Source of the DNA: Prevotella sp.
Lineage (GTDB): Bacteria; Bacteroidota; Bacteroidia; Bacteroidales; Bacteroidaceae
Direction: 5' to 3'
DNA: 5,716 nucleotides
Assembly: GCA_017623335.1 (NCBI GenBank)
Contig: JAGAPI010000267.1
Location: 1-5,716, forward strand
Of the stretch, positions 1 through 5,700 are shown in pieces. The notes beneath the pieces are model-generated. The model saw only the letters and a list, made by a program, of their open reading frames with translations. It made no database searches and was not told the DNA's origin. Numbering within the stretch: the stretch's first letter is position 1; each line of letters begins with the position of its first letter. A program made the position numbers and the translations under genes.

Positions 1-48
1 CATCACGGCTAAAAAACAGCCCCAAAAGCAAAAATAAAGCGCAAAAGC

Positions 49-79
49 TTTGCCATGTCACAAAAATACATTACCTTTG
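49..79 (+). promoter_or_regulatory. Bacteroidota-type promoter for speA operon
   Basis: A TTTG at 49-52 (-33 box) is followed by a 19-nt spacer and TACCTTTG at 72-79, which fits the TAnnTTTG -7 consensus of the Bacteroidota primary sigma factor. The expected transcription start is a few bases downstream, near 84-87, leaving an AT-rich 5' leader of about 65-70 nt before the speA ATG at 153. I see no riboswitch-like fold in the leader. A small inverted repeat, GCAAA/TTTGC (41-45 and 49-53), overlaps the -33 box, but it is too short to call an operator. Confidence 0.8.
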
Positions 80-152
80 CACGAAAATAACAAATAACAA
101 ATAATAATTGATAATTTTAAAAACTGCATCTCAACCTACTGTTTCGTAGAAA

Positions 153-2045
153 ATGAAGAAATGGCATATTGAAGATTCAGCCGACCTGTACAACATACAC
201 GGCTGGGGTGTTTCCTATTTTGGAATCAACGACAAGGGACACATCGTGGTAACTCCCAAGAAAGACGGCATTGAAGTAGACCTGCGCGAAGTGATGGACG
301 AGCTGGCGCTGTCAGACATCAGTGCCCCTGTGCTGCTGCGCTTTCCCGACATTCTCAACAACCGCATTGAGAGCATGGCAACGTGCTACAAAAAAGCACA
401 GGACGAGTACAACTACAAGGGACAGTGCTACTCGGTATACCCGATAAAGGTAAACCAGATGCACCCCGTGGTGGAGGCAATAATCAGTCACGGGCAGAAA
501 TTCAACCTCGGACTTGAAGCCGGCTCAAAGCCAGAGCTCCATGCCGTGATAGCCGCAAGCGTAAACGCCGACTCGCTCATAATCTGCAACGGCTACAAGG
601 ACGAAAGCTACATCGAGCTGGCGCTACTGGCGCAGAAGATGGGCAAGCGCATATTCCTCGTAATAGAGAAAATGAACGAGCTGCACATCATAGCACGAAT
701 AGCACGGCGCCTCAGCGTGCGCCCGAACATCGGAGTGCGCATAAAGCTGGGAAGCAGCGGAAGCGGCAAATGGGAGGACAGCGGCGGAGACGCCAGCAAG
801 TTCGGGCTCACATCGAGCGAAGTGCTTGAATGCCTTGAGCACCTGCAGGAAATGCAGCTCGACGACTGCCTGAAGCTCATCCACTTCCACATAGGAAGTC
901 AGGTGACGAACATACGACACATAAAAACCGCCATACGCGAGGCATCACAGTTCTACGTGCAGCTGCGCAACATGGGATTCGACATAGAATACATCGACGC
1001 AGGCGGCGGCATGGGCGTGGACTACGACGGCACGCGCAGCGCCAGCAGCGAGTCGAGCGTAAACTACTCGATGCAGGAATACGTCAACGACGTGCTCTAC
1101 CAGATAATGGAGGCCGCCGACAAGAACAACCTGCCCCACCCCAACATCATAACCGAGAGCGGGCGCTCGCTCGCCGCCCACCACTCGGTGCTGGTGACAC
1201 AAGTGCTGGAAACAGCCACCCTGCCCGAGATGCCAGAGGAATGGGAGGTAAGCGAGAACGACCACCAGCTGGTGAAAGACCTGTACGAGATATGGGACAA
1301 CATCAACCAGCGCTCGGCACTGGAGCACTGGCACGACGCGCAGCAAATACGCGACGAGACGCTCGAACTCTTCTCGCACGGCATCATCGACCTGAAGACA
1401 AGGGCACAGATAGAGAAACTCTACTGGAGCGTGACGCGAGAGATAGCCCACATGGCGCAGCACATGAAGCGGGTGCCCGAAGAGCTCTACAAAATCAACA
1501 AGCTGCTCGCCGACAAGTACTTCTGCAACTTCTCCATCTTCCAGTCGCTGCCCGACTCATGGGGCATCGACCAGGTGTTCCCCATCATGCCCCTGCAAAG
1601 GCTCGGCGAACGGCCCGACCGCCAGGCTACGCTGCAGGACATAACCTGCGACAGCGACGGAAAGGTGACACGCTACATCACCTCGAACAACATGAACAAC
1701 TCACTGCCAGTACACGCCATAAAGCCCGGAGAGCCATACTACCTCGGAGTGTTCCTCGTGGGAGCATATCAGGAGATTCTCGGCGACATGCACAATCTCT
1801 TCGGCGACACAAACGCCGTACACATCACCGTGAACGACAGCGGATACACCATCGACAAGATGATCGACGGCGAAACCGTGGACGACGTGCTGGAATACGT
1901 CGACTGGGACACCAAGCGCATGGTGCGCTCGCTCGAAACATGGGTGGCACGCTCCATAAAACAGGGAAAAATCAGCTCAAAGGAGGGAAAGGAGTTCCTC
2001 AGCACCTACCGCTCGGGACTTTACGGATACACCTATCTGGAGTGA
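153..2045 (+). CDS. speA: Biosynthetic arginine decarboxylase (SpeA), PLP-dependent
   Basis: The 630-residue product should decarboxylate L-arginine to agmatine and CO2, the first step of polyamine synthesis by the agmatine route. It belongs to the fold-type III (alanine racemase-like) PLP decarboxylases. Visible motifs are YPIKVNQ at 96-102 with the PLP Schiff-base lysine K99, SKFGL at 215-219, HFHIGSQ at 244-250, the glycine-rich phosphate-binding stretch DAGGGMGVD at 282-290, and ESGRS at 335-339. CDSDGK at 499-504 supplies the C-terminal catalytic cysteine C499, and GAYQEILGDMHNLFG at 537-551 closes the barrel domain. The region around 360-460 corresponds to the helical insert typical of SpeA and absent from ornithine decarboxylases. 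Length is close to E. coli SpeA (about 658 aa), and no signal peptide is present, so a cytosolic enzyme is expected. The ATG at 153 is preceded by an A-rich stretch and lies suitably downstream of the promoter. Codons favour C or G at the third position, yet ATA is common for Ile. The gene appears intact. Confidence 0.96.
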   Translation: MKKWHIEDSADLYNIHGWGVSYFGINDKGHIVVTPKKDGIEVDLREVMDELALSDISAPVLLRFPDILNNRIESMATCYKKAQDEYNYKGQCYSVYPIKVNQMHPVVEAIISHGQKFNLGLEAGSKPELHAVIAASVNADSLIICNGYKDESYIELALLAQKMGKRIFLVIEKMNELHIIARIARRLSVRPNIGVRIKLGSSGSGKWEDSGGDASKFGLTSSEVLECLEHLQEMQLDDCLKLIHFHIGSQVTNIRHIKTAIREASQFYVQLRNMGFDIEYIDAGGGMGVDYDGTRSASSESSVNYSMQEYVNDVLYQIMEAADKNNLPHPNIITESGRSLAAHHSVLVTQVLETATLPEMPEEWEVSENDHQLVKDLYEIWDNINQRSALEHWHDAQQIRDETLELFSHGIIDLKTRAQIEKLYWSVTREIAHMAQHMKRVPEELYKINKLLADKYFCNFSIFQSLPDSWGIDQVFPIMPLQRLGERPDRQATLQDITCDSDGKVTRYITSNNMNNSLPVHAIKPGEPYYLGVFLVGAYQEILGDMHNLFGDTNAVHITVNDSGYTIDKMIDGETVDDVLEYVDWDTKRMVRSLETWVARSIKQGKISSKEGKEFLSTYRSGLYGYTYLE

Positions 2046-2047
2046 GG

Positions 2048-2074
2048 ACTCCTACATTTCCTACAACTCCTACT
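2048..2074 (+). repeat. Triple 9-bp direct repeat in the speA-reductase gap
   Basis: Three adjoining 9-mers, ACTCCTACA, TTTCCTACA and ACTCCTACT, sit directly after the speA stop codon. The remainder of the 64-nt gap (2075-2109) is almost pure A and C, a typical Bacteroidota translation-initiation context. No TTTG, and so no -7 box, occurs in the gap, which supports co-transcription of the two flanking genes. No terminator-like hairpin is visible. The repeat may be chance slippage or a small RNA-level element. Confidence 0.5.
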
Positions 2075-2109
2075 GAAGAAAAAAAACAACAAACAACAAA
2101 AAACATATT

Positions 2110-3312
2110 ATGAGTAAAGTATTGCTTATCGGCTGCGGAGGTGTAGGCACCGTGGCAGCCCACAAACTGGCACAGAACCAGGATGTGTTCACAGAAATAA
2201 TGATTGCCAGCCGCACAAAGTCGAAGTGCGACGCGCTGGCAGAGATTCTGCGCTCGAAATACAGCGCAAACGTGACAACAGCAGCCGTGGACGCCGACGA
2301 CACCGCCGCCCTCACCGCCCTGATGAAAAGCTACGCCCCGGAGATTTGCATCAACGTGGCGCTGCCCTATCAGGACCTCACCATCATGGAGGCTTGTCTT
2401 GCCGCAGGAGTCAGCTATCTCGACACTGCCAACTACGAGCCAAAGGACGAGGCTCACTTTGAGTACTCATGGCAGTGGGCATACAAGAAGCGCTTCGAGG
2501 ACGCCGGACTGACAGCCATACTCGGCTGCGGATTCGACCCAGGAGTCTCAGGCATCTACACAGCATACGCAGCAAAGCACCACTTCGACGAGATGCACTG
2601 TCTCGACATCGTTGACTGCAACGCCGGCAACCACCACAAGGCTTTCGCCACAAACTTCAACCCAGAAATCAATATCCGCGAGATAACCCAAAAGGGACTA
2701 TACTACAAGGACGGAGAGTGGATTGAGACAGAACCGCTGGAGATTCACCAGCCAATCACCTACCCCAACATCGGACCGCGCGAAAGCTACCTCATGCACC
2801 ACGAGGAACTGGAGAGCCTGGTGAAGAATTTCCCCACCATCAGGCAGGGACGCTTCTGGATGACCTTCGGCGAGGAATATCTCACCCATCTGCGCGTAAT
2901 CCAGAACATCGGCATGGCACGCATCGACGAGATCGACTACAACGGAATGAAGATTGTGCCGCTGCAATTCCTCAAGGCTGTGCTGCCAAACCCGCAGGAC
3001 CTCGGCGAAAACTACGAGGGCGAGACTTCCATAGGCTGCCGCATACGCGGTGTGAAGGACGGCAAGGAGCGCACATACTACGTCTACAACAACTGCTCAC
3101 ACCAGGAGGCGTACAAGGAGACTGGCATGCAGGGCGTAAGCTACACCACCGGCGTGCCAGCCATGATTGGCGCAATGATGTATCTCAAGGGAGTGTGGAA
3201 GCGTCCGGGAGTGTGGAACGTTGAGGAGTTCGACCCAGACCCGTTCATGGAGCAGCTCAACAAGCAGGGGCTGCCCTGGCACGAAGTGTTCGACGGCGAC
3301 CTGGAGCTGTAG
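2110..3312 (+). CDS. Saccharopine dehydrogenase family protein; probable carboxynorspermidine/carboxyspermidine dehydrogenase
   Basis: The 400-residue product begins with an N-terminal Rossmann fold. KVLLIGCGGVGTVAA at 3-17 contains the dinucleotide-binding GCGGVG loop (8-13), and the ASRT at 33-36 fits an NADP-type second strand. GCGFDPGVSG at 139-148 and DCNAGNHH at 169-176 are typical of the LYS1/LYS9-like catalytic part, and the last 250 residues form the alpha/beta substrate-binding domain. By family knowledge, close homologues condense putrescine (or diaminopropane) with L-aspartate semialdehyde, using NADPH, to give carboxyspermidine (or carboxynorspermidine). Bacteroidota make lysine by the diaminopimelate route, so true saccharopine metabolism is unlikely. 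The position 64 nt behind speA with no intervening promoter supports a polyamine role. The partner decarboxylase (NspC/CASDC) is not in the window. The ATG follows an A-rich leader and leaves the Rossmann strand starting at residue 3. The family call is firm and the exact substrate is inferred. Confidence 0.88.
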   Translation: MSKVLLIGCGGVGTVAAHKLAQNQDVFTEIMIASRTKSKCDALAEILRSKYSANVTTAAVDADDTAALTALMKSYAPEICINVALPYQDLTIMEACLAAGVSYLDTANYEPKDEAHFEYSWQWAYKKRFEDAGLTAILGCGFDPGVSGIYTAYAAKHHFDEMHCLDIVDCNAGNHHKAFATNFNPEINIREITQKGLYYKDGEWIETEPLEIHQPITYPNIGPRESYLMHHEELESLVKNFPTIRQGRFWMTFGEEYLTHLRVIQNIGMARIDEIDYNGMKIVPLQFLKAVLPNPQDLGENYEGETSIGCRIRGVKDGKERTYYVYNNCSHQEAYKETGMQGVSYTTGVPAMIGAMMYLKGVWKRPGVWNVEEFDPDPFMEQLNKQGLPWHEVFDGDLEL

Positions 3313-3380
3313 GATTTACGCAGACCTACTCACGCATGAGAGTGTGTCAAAATGAGAACATGTAATCATAATGACATAAA
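3313..3380. other. Non-coding spacer after the polyamine operon
   Basis: This AT-leaning spacer has no recognisable gene or promoter. A short CTCA/TGAG hairpin near 3329-3340 is the only structure I see and is too weak, without a T-tract, to call a terminator. The operon may instead end within the palindromic repeats that begin at 3381. Confidence 0.4.
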
Positions 3381-3501
3381 TTAGGCACGGATTACACGGA
3401 TTTCACAGTTTTCTTCTTTTACAAATCTGTGTATTCCGTGAAACTGCGAAGCTGATGAACTCTTATAAAAAGAGAGCAATGCGTGAATAATCCGTGCCTA
3501 A
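3381..3501. repeat. Interrupted palindromic repeat, TTAGGCACGGATT family (copy 1)
   Basis: The left arm, 3381-3408, starts TTAGGCACGGATTACACGG and is made of CACGGATTW units at 9-bp spacing. Its complement is present in two pieces. Bases 3427-3440 (CTGTGTATTCCGTG) match the inner 14 nt of the arm at 12 of 14 positions, and 3488-3501 (TAATCCGTGCCTAA) match the outer 14 nt perfectly. Between them lie 47 extra bases (3441-3487). The intact form would be a hairpin of two 28-nt arms around an 18-nt T-rich loop, as in the neighbouring copy. Such elements are dispersed, non-coding and REP/BIME-like, and may act as transcript ends or stabilisers. Confidence 0.8.
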
Positions 3502-3560
3502 AAGGAAACAGGAGGTTGGAGATGCTTCAGATTGCCCGAGAACGTCTGTCGCACTTTCCT
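3502..3560. other. Spacer between the two palindromic copies
   Basis: This 59-nt unique segment has no gene. Its ends extend the inverted symmetry: AGGAAA after copy 1 is mirrored by TTTCCT before copy 2. Bases 3489-3508 and 3555-3573 can therefore pair over 19 bp with one bulged A, giving an alternative hairpin with a 46-nt loop. Confidence 0.5.
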
Positions 3561-3625
3561 TTAGGCACGGATTTCACGGTTTTCTTATTTATCTTATCCG
3601 TGAAATCCGTGTAATCCGTGCCTAA
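3561..3625. repeat. Palindromic repeat, TTAGGCACGGATT family (copy 2)
   Basis: The left arm is 3561-3579 (19 nt) and the right arm 3598-3625 (28 nt), around an 18-nt T-rich loop. The left arm equals the complement of the right arm minus exactly one 9-nt unit. Pairing can be 13 bp outer plus 6 bp inner with a 9-nt bulge (3604-3612), or a perfect 14-bp stem of 3566-3579 with 3598-3611. The right arm is also complementary to the left arm of copy 1 (3381-3408) at 27 of 28 positions, so the whole 3381-3625 block has near-perfect inverted ends. Confidence 0.85.
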
Positions 3626-3706
3626 AATCGCGACACAATGTAAGCAGCAACAGGCTTTTCAGACTGCTTCCTCCGTTCTGCAAAACACTTTTACATCACA
3701 CAAAGA

Positions 3707-3742
3707 AATAGGGTGAGCCAAACAATGTCGGCTCACCCTATT
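3707..3742 (-). terminator. Intrinsic terminator-like hairpin of the HtrA protease gene
   Basis: A perfect 13-bp stem pairs AATAGGGTGAGCC (3707-3719) with GGCTCACCCTATT (3730-3742) around a 10-nt loop. It lies about 21 nt beyond the TAA of the minus-strand protease gene. On the minus strand the stem is followed by only a short T-rich stretch (TCTTTG), so the U-tract is weak. The strong stem could still terminate or protect the 3' end. It is also the only strong hairpin between the two convergent units besides the palindromic repeats, and could act in both directions. Confidence 0.75.
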
Positions 3743-3763
3743 CTCTTGTCAATCAATATTGTC

Positions 3764-5221
3764 TTAATCCTGAAGCGGCACAGCGAAATAAGCCTTCTTG
3801 CCCGTTGGATAAAGTCCCTGAATGTAAAGCACAGGATCCTTGCTCACCGAAGCATTCTTCACAATCTTCTGCAGGTCGTCGATGGTCTTCACACTCTCAT
3901 CGTTGATGCGCTGTATGATGAACCGCGGCGAAACGCCAGCCTCCTTCATCTTGCCGTTGTTAACCTTTATAACCTCCAGACCGTAAGATATTCCAAGCTG
4001 CTTCTTCTGAGCTTCGGTCACCTCGCGGAAGTTTGCGCCAAGCACATCAAGGTCGGCATTCTTAACCACTTTCACATTGCCCTGCTCATTCTTCAGAACA
4101 ACACTCTTGCTCTGCTTCTTCTTATTATGCAGATATGTGATTGTAACCTTGTCGCCGGGACGCTTCTTGGCAAGAATCTCCTGAAGCTCTGCCATCTTTG
4201 TAACCTTCTGGCCGTCTACCTCAACAATCACGTCGCCTTCCTCCAAACCGGCATCGGCAGCAGCACCGTCCTCAATAACCTTGGCAACATAGATGCCCGA
4301 CATTGTACCGAGGTCAACCTCCTTGCCTTTCTCTTTCTCGGCATCAACGAAGTTCTTAACGTCGCCGCCCTGAATACCGATGACAGCACGCTGCACCGTA
4401 CCATACTGCTTCAAGTCCTCTACAACCTTGTTCATAATGGCTGTAGGAATGGCAAAGCCATATCCGGCATACGAGCCTGTCTCAGAATAAAGCATGGCGT
4501 TGATGCCTATCAGCTCGCCGCGGGTGTTGACAAGCGCACCGCCGGAATTGCCGCGGTTGATGGCTGCGTCGGTCTGTATGAAACTCTCCACACCATTGGC
4601 ACCGAGACTGCGCGCCTTTGCACTCACAATACCAGCAGTCACGGTGTTGTTCAGTCCAAGAGGGTTGCCCACTGCCAATACCCATTCACCTACTTTTATG
4701 TCGTCACTGTTGGCTATTGCTATTGCCGGCAGATTACTTCCGTCAATCTTTATGAGCGCAAGGTCGGTGTTCTTGTCTGTTCCAACAATGCGTGCCGAGT
4801 ATTCCTTGTTATTATCAAGCGTCACCGTCAGCTCATCGGCACCGTCAACCACATGATTGTTAGTCACAATATATCCATCGGCAGAAATAATTACGCCCGA
4901 ACCGGTGGCAGTTCTCTTTGGAGTCTGCACCTGACGTTTCTGCGTGCCGCCCTGTCCACGTCCGAAGAAACCTCCAAACGGGTCGAAGAAATCACTGAAC
5001 GGATCCGACTGCACATCCACGGTCTGTATCTTTGAATTTTGCACATATTTAATATGCACCACCGAAGGCAAGGCCTTTTCGGCAGCAAAAGTCAGGTCTA
5101 CAGGCTGTGCCGCTGCCGCGGGAGTCGGAGTAGAAGCGTTAACCTTGTTAAAAGTAGCCACAGAAAATGCTATGGCAACACAGCTCAAAGCTGGAAAAAC
5201 ATACTTTGCAATTTTTTTCAT
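3764..5221 (-). CDS. htrA: DegP/DegQ (HtrA)-family periplasmic serine endopeptidase
   Basis: With the ATG at 5221 the product is 485 residues. It is an exported Do-family protease and chaperone that degrades or holds misfolded envelope proteins. Residues 1-29 form a signal peptide: basic MKK, a hydrophobic core around residues 8-22, and a likely cut after VNA (27-29). The trypsin-like domain carries the catalytic triad H123 in TNNHVV, D153 in TDLALIKI and S226 in GNSGGAL. A Phe/Gly-rich stretch around 74-92 (DPFSDFFDPFGGFF) corresponds to the long LA loop that controls oligomer state. PDZ1 spans about 280-375 (SGIYVAKVIEDGAAADAGL), and a more divergent PDZ2 spans about 390-481. Triad and oxyanion glycines are intact, so it should be active. 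An in-frame ATG at 5248 would add nine residues. I prefer 5221 because the predicted transcription start (about 5255) leaves almost no leader for 5248, and MKK then begins a standard signal peptide. DegP versus DegQ roles cannot be separated by sequence alone. Confidence 0.95.
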   Translation of the reverse strand: MKKIAKYVFPALSCVAIAFSVATFNKVNASTPTPAAAAQPVDLTFAAEKALPSVVHIKYVQNSKIQTVDVQSDPFSDFFDPFGGFFGRGQGGTQKRQVQTPKRTATGSGVIISADGYIVTNNHVVDGADELTVTLDNNKEYSARIVGTDKNTDLALIKIDGSNLPAIAIANSDDIKVGEWVLAVGNPLGLNNTVTAGIVSAKARSLGANGVESFIQTDAAINRGNSGGALVNTRGELIGINAMLYSETGSYAGYGFAIPTAIMNKVVEDLKQYGTVQRAVIGIQGGDVKNFVDAEKEKGKEVDLGTMSGIYVAKVIEDGAAADAGLEEGDVIVEVDGQKVTKMAELQEILAKKRPGDKVTITYLHNKKKQSKSVVLKNEQGNVKVVKNADLDVLGANFREVTEAQKKQLGISYGLEVIKVNNGKMKEAGVSPRFIIQRINDESVKTIDDLQKIVKNASVSKDPVLYIQGLYPTGKKAYFAVPLQD

Positions 5222-5261
5222 ATCTGTTTTATTTATTGTTAATTTCATAGTTTAACTATTG

Positions 5262-5291
5262 CAAAAATAATAGCAAAAATTGGAAAAACAA
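5262..5291 (-). promoter_or_regulatory. Bacteroidota-type promoter for the HtrA gene
   Basis: Read on the minus strand, TTG (5291-5289) is followed by a 19-nt spacer and TATTTTTG (5269-5262), matching TAnnTTTG. The expected start is near 5255-5257. That gives roughly a 35-nt A-rich leader before the ATG at 5221, but fewer than 10 nt before the ATG at 5248. An ATTTTTGC octamer occurs twice, 12 bp apart (5261-5268 and 5273-5280), but only the proximal copy has the TA needed for a -7 box. I see no separate stress-sigma consensus that I can name with confidence. Confidence 0.65.
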
Positions 5292-5436
5292 TCATTTGCC
5301 GTACATTTTTCTCGCATTTTAACAATTCAAATATCACGCTTAACGGCTATTTAAACTTCATGCGGCAATGTTGAAAAAAACAAAACGTGAAGTTTTAATA
5401 ATTTTAGCAAAACAGATAAACGCCAATACCAAAATG
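5292..5436. other. AT-rich non-coding spacer
   Basis: This spacer lies between the HtrA promoter and the tandem repeat. It is strongly A+T rich, with no TAnnTTTG box on either strand that I can identify and no clear hairpin. A short open frame starts at 5368 and runs into the tandem repeat, but it has no visible promoter and I do not call it a gene. Confidence 0.4.
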
Positions 5437-5546
5437 GCAGACTTCTTCAAAAGCGGCAGACTCCTTACAAAAAAAACAGCAGACTCCTTACAAAAAACAG
5501 CAGACTCCTTACAAAAAACAGCAGACTCCTTACAAAAGCAGCAGAA
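5437..5546. repeat. 21-bp tandem repeat (minisatellite-like)
   Basis: The unit is GCAGACTCCTTAC followed by an A-run and CA. Copies lie at 5437-5455 (diverged, 19 nt, GCAGACTTCTTC), 5456-5478 (23 nt, A8 run), 5479-5499 (21 nt, A6), 5500-5520 (21 nt, A6) and 5521-5540 (A4 then GCA), with a GCAGAA remnant after. The two central copies are identical. Length varies chiefly through the A-run, as expected from slippage. The unit is a multiple of three and lacks stop codons in all three plus-strand frames, so the open frames through it arise automatically. Confidence 0.9.
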
Positions 5547-5602
5547 CATATAGCCCAACAGCCATACAAAGTATACAAAAGACGGCATTCGTCAAGAAAG
5601 TC

Positions 5603-5632
5603 GAAAACATTAGCTGTTTTCTGCATTTTTTT
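5603..5632 (+). terminator. Weak hairpin with downstream T-run
   Basis: GAAAAC (5603-5608) and GTTTTC (5616-5621) can pair around a 7-nt loop, followed after TGCA by a run of seven T (5626-5632). The stem is short and A:T-rich, so termination would be inefficient. No gene upstream on this strand clearly needs it. It lies just before the tRNA promoter and could limit read-through into the tRNA. Confidence 0.25.
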
Positions 5633-5641
5633 CGCTAATTG

Positions 5642-5673
5642 TTTGGTGATTCAAAAAAAACTTAGTACCTTTG
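5642..5673 (+). promoter_or_regulatory. Bacteroidota-type promoter for the tRNA gene
   Basis: TTTG at 5642-5645, a 20-nt spacer, and TACCTTTG at 5666-5673 make a full match to the -33/-7 consensus. The -7 box is identical to the one in front of speA. Transcription should start near 5678-5681, about 20 nt before the mature tRNA 5' end at 5701, a normal leader for removal by RNase P. Confidence 0.85.
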
Positions 5674-5700
5674 CACTCGCAAATCAGAAATAACGATTTT

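Noticed and set aside
7..21. GGCT/AGCC hairpin at the window start as a terminator of an upstream gene
   Set aside because: It has only four base pairs around an A-rich loop and no T-tract after it, and no upstream gene is visible.
41..53. GCAAA/TTTGC inverted repeat as an operator over the speA -33 box
   Set aside because: Five-bp arms in A/T-rich DNA are expected by chance, and one arm contains the -33 box sequence itself.
945..1463. Minus-strand frame of 172 codons inside speA
   Set aside because: This is an antisense shadow of a strongly conserved coding region, with no promoter and no domain.
1241..2113. A 290-codon plus-strand frame overlapping the 3' half of speA
   Set aside because: It is an out-of-frame shadow. 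It is extremely rich in Arg, Ala and His, as expected from the GC-rich third positions of speA, and the speA frame covers all the conserved C-terminal motifs.
3381..3625. CRISPR array
   Set aside because: Repeats alternate in orientation and pair as hairpins. There is no series of equal-length direct repeats with unique spacers, and no cas gene.
3713..5035. A long plus-strand open frame of 440 codons opposite the HtrA gene
   Set aside because: It is an antisense shadow of a gene with a complete catalytic triad, signal peptide and PDZ domains. The translation has low-complexity Leu/Asn/His content and no recognisable domain, and its start lies within the terminator hairpin.
5148..5221. Lipobox-like ALSC in the HtrA signal peptide, suggesting a lipoprotein
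   Set aside because: The hydrophobic core continues well past the cysteine, the -3 position is Ala rather than Leu, and a good signal peptidase I site (VNA) follows. A standard cleaved signal peptide fits better.
5437..5546. CRISPR array
   Set aside because: The units are directly abutting 21-mers with no spacers.
5358..5588. Minus-strand 76-codon frame with FCKESAV repeats
   Set aside because: It arises because the 21-bp unit lacks stops in that frame. No promoter or conserved feature supports translation.
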